A DNA stretch of 64,000 nucleotides, from the NCBI RefSeq assembly GCF_034702125.1, contig NC_085857.1, positions 53,185,546 through 53,249,545 of the forward strand. The letters are read 5' to 3'. The notes below the pieces were generated by a model that was not told the origin of the DNA, searched no databases, and saw only the letters and a list, made by a program, of their open reading frames with translations. Source of the stretch: Engraulis encrasicolus. Its lineage: Eukaryota > Chordata > Actinopteri > Clupeiformes > Engraulidae. The position numbers were made by a program, and so were the translations under genes. Numbering within the stretch: position 1 is the first letter of the stretch; each line of letters begins with the position of its first letter. Below, one piece after another: positions 52,480 through 64,000 of the stretch.

Positions 52480-53513
52480 AGGGTTAACGTTCGGCGAGAA
52501 GGTCGCTACCGTGGAATAGCAGCACGACAGAGAGAATCTTGAAGGGTGGTTTATGCCTCGAGATCAGCGTCCCTGCGTCGTGATGCAGTGAGCCGCGCAG
52601 TTAACGGAGTGAAGCCCCCCCCATCACGCAGGTACTCTGGGGCACCTCCCCAAAATTGTGTCTCGACGCAGGGAGTGATGCAGACAGCGACGGCTTGAAG
52701 AGCAAAAATAGGTCTCTGATTGGTCCTCTCGACCAGCCTGCTCTGTCCTCGAGTCGAGAACAAGTTACTTCCTTGTTCTAACCTTCGTCGGTCTACGGAC
52801 TGTGAGCTCTTCATTAAATAAGTTGCCCGTGCTTTGTCGTTTCATTTATTTACACGAACCAAAGACAACACGTGCGCTTGCAAGTTACGACGCTGAAGTT
52901 ATTTGGACAGTTGAACAGTGTTTCCGAGGTCGAGGAAACATTCCGCTTCGTCCTCGACAAATGAGCCACTTCTTTGTTCTAAACTACCACGGTGGCTGTC
53001 AGTGCGATCAAACATGCACGTGATGTAAAGATTTAATGTTTCATTTTCATTGTCGTCAAGTCTGTGAAGCTAAAAAACAACCGACACGTCTAGGTTACTC
53101 TTTGTATTGAAGGCAGTTTGAGCGTGGAATGACATAGCGCAGACCGTGCTTCAAAACAGGGCACAAATCAAAATTAAATCTGCATCATGGCTGCGACAAG
53201 CTCACTCTGTGGCACTGGCAGGAAGCATAACCCGCCCTTTAGACCCGACGTGGAGCGGAGGGGTCTTGTTCTCTCTGAAGTGCTGCTATTCCACAAAGCG
53301 ACCGACTCGCCGAACGTTAACCCGCTTATTATATGGATATACTTAAATGATTCACACATGGCGGGGACATTTCTTTATTTAATGTTAAGTTTATTATAAT
53401 TTTTCATGTCAAAAGATTGTTGCTGCGCAAAACAAAACAGTGCCGTTGTGGAACACCGCTAGGCAACAGGTAGCCTAGACAACAGGTGTTGTCTATCACA
53501 GCAGCTGATTAGA
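52480..53513. repeat. Host repeat X copy 2
   Basis: GGGTTAACGTTCGGCGAGAAGG at about 52482 to CACAGCAGCTGATTAGAG at 53513, the same order as copy 1. It carries its own insertion at about 52542-53242. Confidence 0.75.
52542..53242. mobile_element. Insertion in repeat X copy 2
   Basis: Ends AAGGGTGGTTTATGCCTC and, reversed, AAAGGGCGGGTTATGCTTCC. Copy 1 near 49084 reads through. The target duplication is not clear (CTTAAGACC in the empty site), so the superfamily is left open. Confidence 0.65.
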
Positions 53514-53589
53514 GTGACAAAAGACCGGACCCATTCACTCCCACATCCTCCAGAGAGGATGTACCCAGCTTTTGCATACTAGTCTGTCT

Positions 53590-53747
53590 GCAGTCACTTC
53601 CCGTCACACAAACAAGCTTCTGAGTTCTCAGGAGCTGCGCAGACGAGCATCATGTGGTGGAAGGAAGCAGCAGCGCTCACTCAGCCTCGGAACTTGGACA
53701 ACAACATAGCTGCCCTCTCAAGAGCTTGAAGACTCTTTCATTTCAGG
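53590..53747 (+). other. Candidate non-coding first exon of NLR-B
   Basis: Counterpart of 26827-26985, ending CAGG|GTAAAT. Shared blocks include AGCCTCGGAACTTGGAC and CTCTTTCATTTCAGG. The left edge is where similarity begins. Confidence 0.5.
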
Positions 53748-55105
53748 GTAAATTGTTAAGCTTTTTTCATTTTGAAAAAAGTGCACAGTAGGGAAAAGGT
53801 ATTGAAAGAGAAAAGGCACTTTACCTCACATAACACTAAGTTATGAAACTCTCTCGTTTCCTGATTTTTTAATGTTTTTTTTTTTTCTCTTGCTTGTGCT
53901 AATGTTTTCTCTCTTGTTGCTTTATGTTCAGTGATAGCGCTGGACAAGCCAACTATGTTTTGATATTGGCCTTATATAAAACAAATTCTAGCCTATATTT
54001 GTTGTTCTGGGCGGTATTCGTATAGTGGGTGGTTTACTTTCTGATGAAAGCTTAAGTAAAGAGGAAGTGAACTCGCGTAAAAGTATAGGCTCTCCTAAAT
54101 ACTTTTTGACCGTGACAAAAACGGCCACATTTTTCTCATCTGATTTGAAATGGTTTCAGATTTTCTGTAAAATGCATAAAATGGCGAATGCGGACAGAGT
54201 ACTGGAGTCAATGCTTCACTTCACCAAATATCCATGCCCTCTGATATTATTTGAATTATTAGTTGAATTATGAAAATGGCCTATTATTATTACTATTATT
54301 ATTATTACTATTACTATTGTTGTTGTTGTTGTTGTCGTTTTTACCACGTCACAGTGTACTATCTGCGGTCTGTCTGCTGCTTCTTTGTTATCTCTCTCAG
54401 ACTTCTGCCTATTTATGTTTTTACCTTTTGTTGGGTTTCCCCTTTGCCAAGCAGTATTGCATGACTTTTTTTTTTTGGGGGGGGGGGGGTTCTTTCTCAA
54501 TATCCTGATGTGAAAGAGACGTTTGGTTTTGTGGTCACTGTTTTGTAAGACCGGAAAGGACAGCAGTTCACTATTTGCTCATTATCTGATCTGCTTCTGT
54601 GAGGCAAATAACATCACTATCAGGTATTGTTGCCTATAAGCAGTTATAGCCTACATACAGTACATTTAGTTAAGGTTGGTGCATTACACCATGGCTCGAA
54701 TGCACAGCTGATGGTCATGAAGCCATTGTTTCCTTTTCAATACCCTGTGATACGTCTGATTTTGCTGTTGTTTACATTTCAATTAGCCTACTGTTTTGTT
54801 AAGTCTGTACATGTGACACCAGTGATGGTTCCATATGACACAAGCTACGTACTGTACATAGTTGTGTCCACACATAGAGAAGGGGAACTGTCACGCTTGC
54901 TTCTCTCCTAGCACGTACGGTAACTGCTTCCCTTGAACAAGAAGTGGGGTATCATTCGTGTTATTAATAAAATAATCAAATTGCATAATAATAGAATAAT
55001 AATAAAATAAAACGGCTGTAACGTTACAAAACAAGTGACAGAAGCGTTAATTTTCACAGCACAAATGAGCACAAACAAATTCCCTTCAATTGAATGAATG
55101 AAACT
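53748..55105 (+). other. Presumed first intron of NLR-B, left part
   Basis: Patchy homology to the NLR-A intron up to about 54560. A TTATTA/TTGTTG run is at 54283-54335 and a T/G homopolymer pair at 54466-54490. No exon recognised. Confidence 0.5.
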
Positions 55106-55109
55106 TTAT

Positions 55110-55155
55110 TGTCATTGTACAGGTACAACGAAATTGGTAAAGTGCAGATGCTCAC
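55110..55155. mobile_element. Retrotransposon 3' end fragment
   Basis: AAACTTTATTGTCATTGTAC and AACGAAATTG, typical of the ends of fish L2/SINE-like elements. Confidence 0.4.
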
Positions 55156-55364
55156 GATGCTTAAAACTCAACAAAGAAACCTAGAACTTATATATACTAT
55201 ACTGTATGAAATAATTAAGATTTTAAAAAGTCAGCTGTAGACCCTCTCCGCCCTCTCTCTCCACATTAGCACAAGTGACTGAGCCCAGCCTTTATAATGA
55301 AATGAACATGAGTTTGCCAAAAATGACACATTAGCCTAGTAGAAGTGTAGCTTCTTATTATCTT

Positions 55365-55745
55365 ATTATCATAGTTCTACCATGGTATGTCATGATTACG
55401 ACCATGATTGTAATGCAGTAACCATGGTTTTACCACATTTCATGGTGATTCTAAGTACTATCAACCAACCATAATTCTAGTACATTAGCTGTCATAGTTG
55501 TAGCCCTTACACAGATTAACCATGGTTTTACTATGAAAACTAATCATGGTTCTACCATGGATTTACCATGGATTATAGTTAATCATAGTTTTTAGTGTAA
55601 CCATAACAACCATGGTTTGTGACTATGGTTTAACTTATGGGTTAACCCTAGTATACACTTTGCCATAAAGCATGGTTTCCCCTAAACCATATATTTCTTT
55701 TTAAAACCATGGTCGCCCATCGCAGAAAGCCTTTTTTTAAAACCA
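55365..55745. repeat. ACCATGGT palindromic repeat cluster
   Basis: Many copies of ACCATGGTTTTACCA and its reverse over 380 bp, symmetric about the middle. A related block lies at 58940-59075. Confidence 0.75.
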
Positions 55746-55912
55746 TGCTTTTAAAAATCATGATGGGGGTAAGGGATGCATGTAAGTTCGTAATACACTG
55801 GACAGAGACGGGATCCCAAATATATTTCTCTTTTATTGTTGTACAAACACGAATCATAAATAAAATGTGCAAAATAGCAAGCACAAGGCACAATTGTGAG
55901 TGGAACAAGCGA

Positions 55913-55913
<1 letters not shown>

Positions 55914-55972
<59 letters not shown>
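55914..55972. repeat. (GA)n microsatellite
   Basis: About 27 GA units. Confidence 0.95.
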
Positions 55973-55976
<4 letters not shown>

Positions 55977-57060
55977 GCCTGGGGCACCACTGAGATCACT
56001 AAACCTGTATGGTTCTTATCTTAATCGTGTGCACACGCAGAAACTTCTTTCTACCACCAGGCTGTCGATGCACTATACAATGTTCCACTGCACTATAAAA
56101 CAATACACATTACTCTCACTCTCACATCACACTCATACACCCTTAACCTTGACACACTCCAAACTGTTGGAGAGGCTGGCAGTCACAATTTTCCCCAATC
56201 CCACATTAACCCCAAATAAACGCATACAATCCAAAAGACAGTAAATTAATCAAAAGCACAGAAACACACAAATAAGGAAACTGAAAAGAAACATAAATAA
56301 ACAAATGAAGCACTGCACACCTATACAGCCCTGAATAGCAGGGTCTAGCTACACTGGCACACAAGCAGTTAACGACTCATGCAAAGCAGCAAATCTTGCA
56401 GAGTAAGCAGCATGCGGAAGCACAGCAAACTAAATAAGCATGCAGTAGCACAGAAAACGAAAAGGAAAACAATAAACATGCAGAAATAAATTAAATGAAA
56501 ATAATTCACACACAGTACAGAAGGGGTTAAAAGCAGGTTGAGCCACCGAACCGCGCCCTCGGATAGTTACGACATGCACGCTCTGTGCAGGCAAGGCGAG
56601 GCAAAAGGGCAAGCGTGGCCAACAAGCGCAATTCCTCCCTGTACCCTGCGAAGCACGGCCAAGCCACAGCACTGCAGGTGCAAAGCAAGGGGAGACTCAA
56701 ACCCAATTTGTCCCAGGCGAAACAGCAGCCGACAGACCCGTAGGCACACACACACTGGTTCGCTCGTGCCGGAGGGGCCGCTGATGAAGGCTACAATTAT
56801 AAAAAGTTACCATCAGTAAGGGGTTAGGAAGATAGAAAGTAGATAGAGGAAGGGGGGGGGGGGCAGACAGGTAGTAGACACCTTAGCCACCAGCACAACG
56901 CTTTCGAGGATCACCACGCCACACCAACTACTTCCACGAGCAGGCCAACTAATTAAAAGCATCAAAACAGTTCACATTAGGGCGCCGCAATAATGAGAGG
57001 GAGCATCTAATCGCAGGAATGGAAGCACAACTCACCCTGTGTCCACACAGCTCCTAGCTC
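55973..57060. other. NLR-B intron, no recognised feature
   Basis: Short frames on both strands. A G homopolymer lies near 56850-56864. On the minus strand CAGG|GTGAGT at about 57040 resembles a donor, but no exon is supported. Confidence 0.35.
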
Positions 57061-57144
57061 CTTGGAGTCACGTAGCTTATCACTGCCGCTATCCAAATAA
57101 CGCAAGGCCAGTGGACCCAGCCTCTGATACAGAGGGGACCCAAT

Positions 57145-57320
57145 CAGGGCTCTAAATTAACGTTTTTCATCACTAGCCAAAATTGCTAGTAGATGTTAAT
57201 CTCACTAGCCAGATACAGTTACTAATGGGTGAAAGTGGCTAGTAAGTTGGTCTTTTCTACCAGCCAAACTGAAATTTCACCAGCATTTGGCCGGTTGGCT
57301 GGTGTTAATTTAGAGCCCTG
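57145..57320. mobile_element. 176-bp hAT-like MITE in the minisatellite
   Basis: Perfect terminal inverted repeats CAGGGCTCTAAATTAAC. Flanks GACCCAAT and GATACAGT agree at five of eight bases, so the target duplication is diverged or absent. Confidence 0.75.
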
Positions 57321-57906
57321 GATACAGTTACATAAGACATGGAGACCCAGCAGTCCAACTGCCGCTATCCAAATAACGCAAGGCCAGTGGACCCAGCCTC
57401 TGATACAGAGGGGACCCAGTGGCAAAGCAAGACGACAAGGAGACCCCGGCAGACTAACTAACGCTATCCAAATAACGCAAGGCCAGAGGACCCAACCTCT
57501 GATACAGAGGGGACCCTGTTACAGTGAGACATGGAGACCCCGGCAGACTAACTGCCGCTATCCAACCAAAGGAGACCCGGCAGTCCAACTACAGTACCAC
57601 CATCCAAATGACTCTGGTACAGAGGGGACCCAGTGACGAAGCAAGAGATGGGGACCTGGCAGTCTAACCGCCACTATCCAAACAGTACAATATCAATGGA
57701 CCCAACCTCCAGTACAGAGGGGACCCAGTTACAGTGACACATGGACACCCGGCAATCCAACTGCCGCTATCCAAATAACGCAAGGTCAGTGGACCCAGCC
57801 TCTGGTGCAGAGGGGACCCAGTGGCCAAGCTAGACGACAAGGAGACCGCCGCTATCCACAAAGTACAAGGCCAGCGAACCCAGCCTCTGATACAGAGGGG
57901 ACCCAG

Positions 57907-58283
57907 TAGGGGTGGGCGATATGGCAAAAATGTTGTATCACGATTTTTTAACATGAAATCACGATTTCGATATTTTATCACGATCTTCCATCCAAAAAAA
58001 TAAAAACAACAAAAAAAAACTTTCATACTTGCAATTTGTAATTTGCAGTCAATAAAATGTTAACACACTGATGATACTCTCATAAAGTGTACAATTGGAA
58101 TAAAATAATGTAAAGAATAAAGTGAAGACAACAACACAAGTGAGAAAACGTCACTCTGATACTGATAATAAACATCCTCAGTGCAAGACGATCTATACGA
58201 TTTCTCCACTTTGGCAGATTCGAGACGATATTTTACTCAATATCGCGATTCACGATATAATATCGTCATATCGCCCACCCCTA
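57907..58283. mobile_element. 377-bp hAT-type MITE in the minisatellite
   Basis: Ends TAGGGGTGGGCGATAT and its reverse complement. GGACCCAG flanks both sides exactly (57899-57906 and 58284-58291). Interior rich in CACGATWT motifs. Confidence 0.88.
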
Positions 58284-58430
58284 GGACCCAGTGGCCAAGC
58301 TAGACGACAAGGAGACCGCCGCTATCCACAAAGTACAAGGCCAGCGAACCCAGCCTCTGATACAGAGGGGACCCAGGGTCACAAGAAAACAAGGAGACCC
58401 GGCAGTCCAACTGCCGCTATGCAAGCCAAT

Positions 58431-59534
58431 GTATGTACTATAGAACTGCTGGTGTGTGAGGGCTTTTATCATTGATTAAATCATAAATAAAAAAAATGAT
58501 TGTTCTACGAATAGCAAATATGTCACCATCTCTCATTGACCTTCATTGTTTTTCATTGTTTTGCTTTCCACGATGACAACGACCCTAAACATACACGTAA
58601 GGCCAAAGTTGATTTTCTGAGGAGGTGAGAGTAATTCAGTGATTAAGAATGACACCCGATCTGCGTATCTGAAGAGTTTTGAGGTGACTCATCTGCTCAT
58701 TTTCACATTATGTTCGATAGACGACAACACTTTTGTCTTGTGAAAATCTGCCCTGTCTGTGTTCATTAAAGGGTCAATCTTTCTTTGGTGCATGAAATTT
58801 ACTTTTGTACATAAGACTTCATTTGGGAGGGTTGTAGCTTCCATATGAGTGACTTCTGAAGCCAAGTGATTAATTGAAAGTCAGATTATTAGCTGTTATT
58901 CCAAACAGATGCAGACGACAAAACTTTTGGAGACGACTGTAGTTAAACCATGGCTGAACTATAGTCAATCAATGGTTAAACCATAGTCGCAAACCATGCT
59001 CAAAAAACGTGACAACTATGAGTTGTAACTAAAAACCATGGTTCAGTTGCATAGTAAAACCATGGTCCGTTTTCGTAAGGGTGAAGCTTGATATTCCGAA
59101 CAATTTCAAAATGCCAACATTGAATATATCCAACAGATTCATGATCATTGAGTTGTCCTAATATTCTAACTAGTTCAATATTCTTGTGCATACATGTAAA
59201 TAAAAAGTAGGCCTATTCAGTCATCTCTGACTGCTAAGGCATATCCCCGAAACGTGATGCTTCCAGTTCCCCATCATTCCCACCACTTCCGTCGAACAAA
59301 TTTATAAAATTATATCTTAACAATGCCTTAGAAGCATCAATAAATCCCATAAATATTGTAAAGCCATGCTTTCTGTAGGACTCTTTCTTTCATGGAATAT
59401 ACTATATCCAATTTTTTTAAATTATGTAATATATGTACGATATATACATAATATATATTTAATATATATATATACACACAGATCAATGTCATGCATAGGC
59501 TTAAAACCAAACAACTATTGTGAAAACAAAGCTA
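58431..59534. other. NLR-B intron, no exon recognised
   Basis: Contains an ACCATGG/AACCATAGT palindromic cluster at 58940-59075 related to 55365-55745, and AT-rich DNA. Confidence 0.4.
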
Positions 59535-59950
59535 AAAAATTTAGGCAAATCCATCCACCCAATCAGAAGTTATGGGCCAAACAGAAATTCAGCCATCTTG
59601 AACGTGTTGGCCTCCAAAATCTTAAAATTTCATGACCCTACCCTAGAGCAGTAACACAACGAATCTGGAACCAATCCATCCATCCATTCAAACGTTATCT
59701 AAAATTCTGCCATCTTGAATTCAGCCATCTTGAAAGTGTTGACCTCCAAAGTCTAATCAGTTCATGAACCTGCCCCAGATAATAGCCGCAACACACTGAA
59801 TCTGGAACAAATCCATTCCTCTGTTCAAAAGTTACCCAAAGTTCAGCCTCCAAAACCTAATCAATTCATCAACCAACCCTAGAACATTTACACACTGAAT
59901 CTGGAACAAATCCATCCATCCTTTCAAAAGTTATCACGTTAACACGAAAA
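59535..59950. repeat. Tandem repeat, unit about 120 bp, about 3.5 copies
   Basis: Units start near CTGGAACAAATCCATCC, pass TTCAAAAGTTATC, CAGCCATCTTGAA, TGTTGRCCTCCAAA and end CATGAACCTACCC; copies differ by short deletions. Confidence 0.8.
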
Positions 59951-60329
59951 ATCTTACGCCACGGGGACGTGAATATGGTGGTGACGGCACACACAAAACA
60001 TTTGCACCGTCTATGCTCTGTGTGTCAGGGATATACGTAACTGTCTTTCAAACTATTTTTTATCTTCCCTTTCAACTTTTAATATAAATAAATCACATCA
60101 CCTGTTAACTTTTTACTTTTTACTATTAATTTAATTTTTACTTCTGATTTCTAGTGTCAGTTGGCAGAATTAAACTAAAATGGTACAGGCATGGTACAAA
60201 TGGTATGGTGTCATTATAAAGGTAAATGCATTGACTAAAACAGTCCCATTGCGAGCAAAATAGAGTGTAGCTGTTGAATTTTCACATTGCAAATGTATTA
60301 TATTACATAATGAGCCTACTTAAAAGGTA

Positions 60330-60607
60330 GGACTCACAGTTGCCCCCCACCCTGTCAGCCACAATAGTGAATGTTCCACATGGCACATGGCTTTTAAATC
60401 ACTCCTTACACCTTTTTGGAACTTTTTCAGTTTGTAAAGGACTGTCAATGTTTTTGGTTTTTTTTAATCTACAAAACCCTGGTGCTCTTAACCGGCTCTG
60501 TGCAGGATTAATGTTTTTAGGGAAGGTCCTAATGAATGGAACACTATTGTGAAATAGCAAATGGTCTCCATCATGAAATTACATTATCAGCATCTTCCCT
60601 TGTTCAG
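60330..60607 (+). other. Upstream part of the A/B duplication
   Basis: Matches 35340-35646 (CAAAACCCTGGTG, TGCAGGATTAATG, GGAACACTATTGTGAAA), showing that the duplicated block includes intron sequence before the start-codon exon. Confidence 0.75.
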
Positions 60608-60688
60608 ATCCATGAGAAGTGTCCAACAGCAACAGAGCTGATGAAGTCATGGAGGAAGAAGCAAACATGGCCTCTGCATCAAACAAAG
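60608..60688 (+). CDS. NLR-B exon with start codon
   Basis: Acceptor TGTTCAG; in-frame TGA at 60613-60615 precedes ATG 60649; donor GTGTGT. Confidence 0.75.
60612..60641 (+). promoter_or_regulatory. Upstream ORF in NLR-B leader
   Basis: ATG to TGA, MRSVQQQQS, 7 nt before the main ATG, identical peptide and spacing to NLR-A. Confidence 0.5.
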
Positions 60689-63244
60689 GTGTGTAACTAT
60701 TTAGACTCATGATAAACCAAATCAGTTCAGTTCACAATTGTATTTCCACAACTGCACATTAGCATGGCAACATGGGACATTGGCAATAAAATGTCATAAA
60801 AACTTTCTTTCAAGACGTTTCCCGAGATCAGCTGTCTACAGTTCGCCCTGAGCTAATCAAAAGAACAACTGGAGCTGTTCTCAAAGGTCTCTTGGATAAA
60901 CTTCAAGCCCACAGCCCTCCTGTGATAAATAATGAAGAGGCAGGAGAGATCCTGCAGAGATCCAGTGTGGAGCAGGACCAAGTCAGGTCCCTGGTTGACG
61001 TGGTGGTTAAGAAGGGAAACAAAGCATGTGAAATTTTGCTATCGTACCTTAAAGAACTGGACATATATCTCTACCAAGACCTTGACATGTAAGAACAATG
61101 TTATTTTGGTGCATTAGTGATGTGTATGTTTGTAAAATACTGTGATCAAATGTCAGCCCGGTACAAGTACATTAAAATATATACTGAATATATTATATGA
61201 ATAGTATATATAGTATATATACTGTATATACACCTATATATTCTTATGTTATATGTTTTTCATACATGTAGCACATTACATGAGCCTACTGACCTCTTAC
61301 TTGTTGCATTTCCCCCAGAGCTCCACTCACTGACCAAGGACGAGATGGTGAGCAAATTATAGCTATTTCCTCCCTTGTGTAAATCGTGACATTCAGCATA
61401 GCACCTTAGGGAATCCTTCCTGAGGGAAATGCAAGGGAAATTTAGCAAACATTTTAGCAAATCATACTTACTAAATAATATTTTGTATTCATTCACATTG
61501 ATTAAACAAATTACAACAAGGAACAACCTGCTCTTGTTTTCATGACTGCAATATGCTGCTTCCCTATCCTTTCTCTTTAGGGACAGAGATGTCTTTACTG
61601 AAACAAACTGTTCAGTCCATCTTCAGAGAGAAGTTTCTTCTCATAGCTCAAGATCTGGAAACAGGGAAGAAACAAAAACTGCAGGACATCTTCACTGACC
61701 TTTGTATCATAGAAGGTCCCAGAGGCGTCAACGATGAACATGAATTGTCAGGAATGCGACCAAGACTGAATGAGACCAGGACCACCTCTACGAACATCAA
61801 GACAGTCAAGTTGTCCGATATATTTTCTGACCACTATGTCACGGGAAAACCTGTCAAAAAGGTCTTGACCCTGGGAATAGCAGGATCAGGGAAAACATTT
61901 GCCGTGCAAAAGTTTGTTTTGGACTGGGCAGAGGAAACTCAAAACCAAAATATACACCTGGTTTTTGTGCTTCCTTTTAGACAATTAAACATGCACACTG
62001 ACAAAGATTACAGCCTTTTTGACCTTCTGCAGAAACTGTACCCCGACTGTGAAGAGCTAATCAAAGCCTTTGGAAACAGAAAAGATTTAATTCTTTTCAT
62101 CTTAGATGGTCTGGATGAGAGCAGACTGGAACTCTTCAAAACGTCCACCAGTGACCCAACGAAAAAAACCTCAATTGCAGAGCTTATTACAAGTCTGATC
62201 ACAGGTGACCTGCTATCATCTGCACTTATCTGGGTGACATCAAGACCTGCAGCTGCCAACAAAAAACTGCAAGATCGCTTTGACCTTGTGACAGAAATTC
62301 AAGGTTTCAGTGAACGCCAAAGAGAGGAGTATTTTGAAAGGGTCATCCCAGGGAGGGCTGAAGAAATCATAGCACACCTGAAATCAAAAAGAAGCCTCTT
62401 CATAATGTGCCATATTCCAGTTTTCTGTCATATCACAGCAGTTGTGCTTGGTGGAGATAAAGGAGAGTCGTGCCTCTCCAGCAAGGAGACACAACTGAGC
62501 AGGAAAAAGCCAGAACATCATCAAGGGATGCCTAAAACCTTAACGGAAATGTATGCTCGCTACTGTGTTCTTCAAATCAGAAGAATGAATGATAAGTACT
62601 TCAAGGAAGAAGACGAGATGTGTGCGGAGGACAAAGGGGCCCTCCTCATTAAACTTGGCAAACTGGCATTCAAATATTTGGAGAAAGACACTCTAATATT
62701 TTACAAGAAGGACCTGCATGAATGTGACATTGATGTGGAATCGGGAGCATTGCAGGCAGGACTTTGTACGCAGATCTTCAAAAAGGAAAACGCGGAATGT
62801 GGAGAAAGCATGTTCAGTTTTGTACACCTCAGTGTGCAGGAATTCCTGGCAGCGCTTTACATGATCCACATGCATGCAACTGGCCAGACTAATCTCTTCA
62901 TCACTACTTCCATGCAAAAGTTCAAGTGGTGGTTCAACAAGTCGAGGTTCAACCTCTACAAGGTTTGTCTGAAAAAGGCACTACAGAGTCAGAATGGAAA
63001 TTTTGATCTTTTTGTGCGCTTCCTTCTTGGACTGGCTCCGTTATTGGAACCAGAAATCAAGCCCCCCCTGGATGCAATTCTACCACATCTGTCAAAGGAT
63101 GTCAAGGAAATGAGCATCACCAAAACAGTTGATTACATCAAACGGCAGATCAACAAGACAAACTCATCAGCACGGATCATCAACCTATTCCATTGCTTGA
63201 ATGAGCTTGGGGACAACTCGATGGTTGAAGAGATTGACAGGTAG
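60649..63244 (+). CDS. NLR-B: CARD-FISNA-NACHT receptor without LRRs
   Basis: Exons 60649-60688, 60815-61088, 61319-61347 and 61581-63244 join in frame to 668 residues. Same domain order as NLR-A: N-terminus MEEEANMASASNK, CARD (about 17-104), FISNA (KQKLQDIFTDLCIIEG), NACHT with Walker A GIAGSGKT (213-220) and Walker B FILDGLDES, TSRP, and FVHLSVQEFLAALY. It ends SMVEEIDR-stop, again just before the place where LRR exons follow in most relatives. Exon lengths and phases equal those of NLR-A except in the last exon. The gene is intact and likely a recent paralogue acting in the same cytosolic immune pathway; ligand and partners are unknown. Confidence 0.9.
60815..61088 (+). CDS. NLR-B CARD exon
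   Basis: 274 nt, acceptor TTTCAAG, donor GTAAGA. Codes VSRDQLSTVRPELIKR to YLYQDLD; a few residues differ from NLR-A. Confidence 0.88.
61319..61347 (+). CDS. NLR-B linker micro-exon (29 nt)
   Basis: Acceptor CCCCCAG, donor GTGAGC; codes APLTDQGRD between split codons. Confidence 0.8.
61581..63244 (+). CDS. NLR-B FISNA-NACHT-winged helix exon (terminal)
   Basis: Acceptor CTCTTTAG. Stop TAG at 63242-63244 arises within AGGTAGCC; relative to NLR-A a 5-nt insertion moves the stop four codons earlier. AG|GTAGCC could still act as a donor, but no downstream exon is visible in the last 750 bp. Confidence 0.9.
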
Positions 63245-63256
63245 CCTACTTGATCA

Positions 63257-63262
63257 AATAAA
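63257..63262 (+). promoter_or_regulatory. Polyadenylation signal of NLR-B
   Basis: AATAAA 13 nt after the stop, homologous to the one overlapping the NLR-A stop. Confidence 0.65.
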
Positions 63263-63301
63263 ATGTAAAATTTATTTTAGAATCTATTTTTTATTTTTTA
63301 C

Positions 63302-64000
63302 TTAAAGGAGAAATCCAGTGTAAAATGGCTTAAACAGAGTTAAAACATGATGCTGAGGGCTAACTCTGGCCACATACCTTTCCTCCATACATGCGCTGCA
63401 TTGCGAATTCTATTCATTAGCCAGAATTCCAAGAGCTAGTTGAAATTCAACTTTGGCTAAGGTCCACCCTAAAGTGCTTTTTGACCAATCACAGCGCAGC
63501 AAAAGGACGAACACGGACAAACCTCGGATAGTTTTGACAGCGCTCCATTGAACTCAATGCTGAAATTGCATGTTTTCAAGTAGCCTAGGGTTTAGCAAGA
63601 CATTACGGTCATATTATTATTAAAATATGATTGGAAATTGTGCCTGGGGTATTTGTGACAAAGGTGCAAGTTTCCCCGCGATGTTACAGGAGGTAATCCT
63701 CTTTACCTAAAAATTGACTAATATTACGTGCAGTTGAATAGTCTGGCTTGGAGGTCTCGGCATCCTCACTCGACTAGAAAGCGCACGGATCAACAAACAT
63801 ACTTTGTGTGCTCCAATCATGCCACCATCTCACACGTGTAAATTAATGAAGAAACAGCACTAGCAAAGTTAACTGTCAGTCATGTCAGGATTGTTTTGAC
63901 TAGCAGCTGATGGACGTTATTTTCTTGAGCTACTGAAGACATAAACGCCAAACGTTAATGTTACACATTGATGTGGTACCTTTGAAGATGACAACATCCA
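63302..64000. other. NLR-B 3' flank, possible start of a TTAA element
   Basis: TTAAAGGAGAAATCCAGTG at 63302 looks like the outer end of another TTAA-flanked MITE; the partner end is not seen before the window ends. No LRR exon recognised. Confidence 0.4.

Larger units (their letters stand above)
49030..52490. repeat. Host repeat X copy 1, interrupted by two transposons
   Basis: Starts near GGCGAGAAGGTCGCTACC and carries an inverted pair GGTCGCT-ACCGTGGAATAGCAGCAC / GTGCTGCTATTCCACAAAGCGACC (split here), then AACAGTGCCGTTGTGG. The same sequence resumes after the TTAA foldback and again after the hAT element. Copy 2 follows at 52480-53513. Confidence 0.7.
57075..58430. repeat. Minisatellite, unit about 95-100 bp, split by two hAT-like MITEs
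   Basis: Repeated pieces GCCGCTATCCAAATAACGC, CAAGGCCAGTGGACCCAGCC and CTGATACAGAGGGGACCCAG occur about eight times with small differences. Interrupted at 57145-57320 and 57907-58283. Confidence 0.88.

Noticed and set aside
57075..58430. Coding frames such as 57229-57636 over the minisatellite
   Set aside because: The frame follows the 97-bp repeat and changes at each unit; no family resemblance.

Overview
This window is nuclear DNA from a bony (teleost) fish. The evidence is genes broken by GT..AG introns, a vertebrate gtpbp2 gene, fish-type NLR genes with a FISNA-NACHT exon, a fish PRY-SPRY (B30.2) exon, tRNA-derived SINEs, CR1/L2/Rex-like LINE pieces, many small DNA transposons, and a very heavy load of CA/GT, CT/GA and CTGT microsatellites. 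I cannot name the species from sequence alone. Most long open frames here are translated dinucleotide repeats, not genes.

Left part (about 1-16,300): 12 exons of gtpbp2 lie on the minus strand (start codon at 16235, last visible exon ending at 2963). Spliced by eye they give an open frame of 553 codons with every junction in phase. The final exon, about 55-60 residues in relatives, is not seen and should lie left of base 1, beyond a decayed LINE. The introns are unusual. They are built from microsatellites and a GTAATGTA-type satellite, and they hold extra partial copies of exons 3, 10, 11 and 12. Two of these copies have both splice sites and lengths of 57 and 60 nt in phase 0, so they could act as in-frame mini-exons.

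Middle (16,300-35,640): repeat-rich DNA with a foldback element, compound tandem arrays, hAT-like elements with 8-bp target duplications, and a non-coding first exon at about 26,827-26,985 that is likely the 5' end of NLR gene A. NLR-A (ATG 35688, stop 38341) encodes a 672-residue CARD-FISNA-NACHT-winged helix protein with no LRRs.

Right part (38,345-64,000): a separate PRY-SPRY exon (42635-43173), SINEs, nested transposons with empty-site controls inside the same window, and then NLR-B (non-coding exon about 53,590-53,747, ATG 60649, stop 63244, 668 residues). NLR-B has the same four-exon coding layout and the same LRR-less end. A and B are a tandem duplication with a period of about 25-27 kb that includes introns and 5' exon.

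Functions: GTPBP2 is a translational GTPase linked in mammals to Pelota-dependent ribosome rescue. The NLRs and B30.2 exon are innate-immune sensor modules. No link between the two groups is expected; they are simply neighbours.
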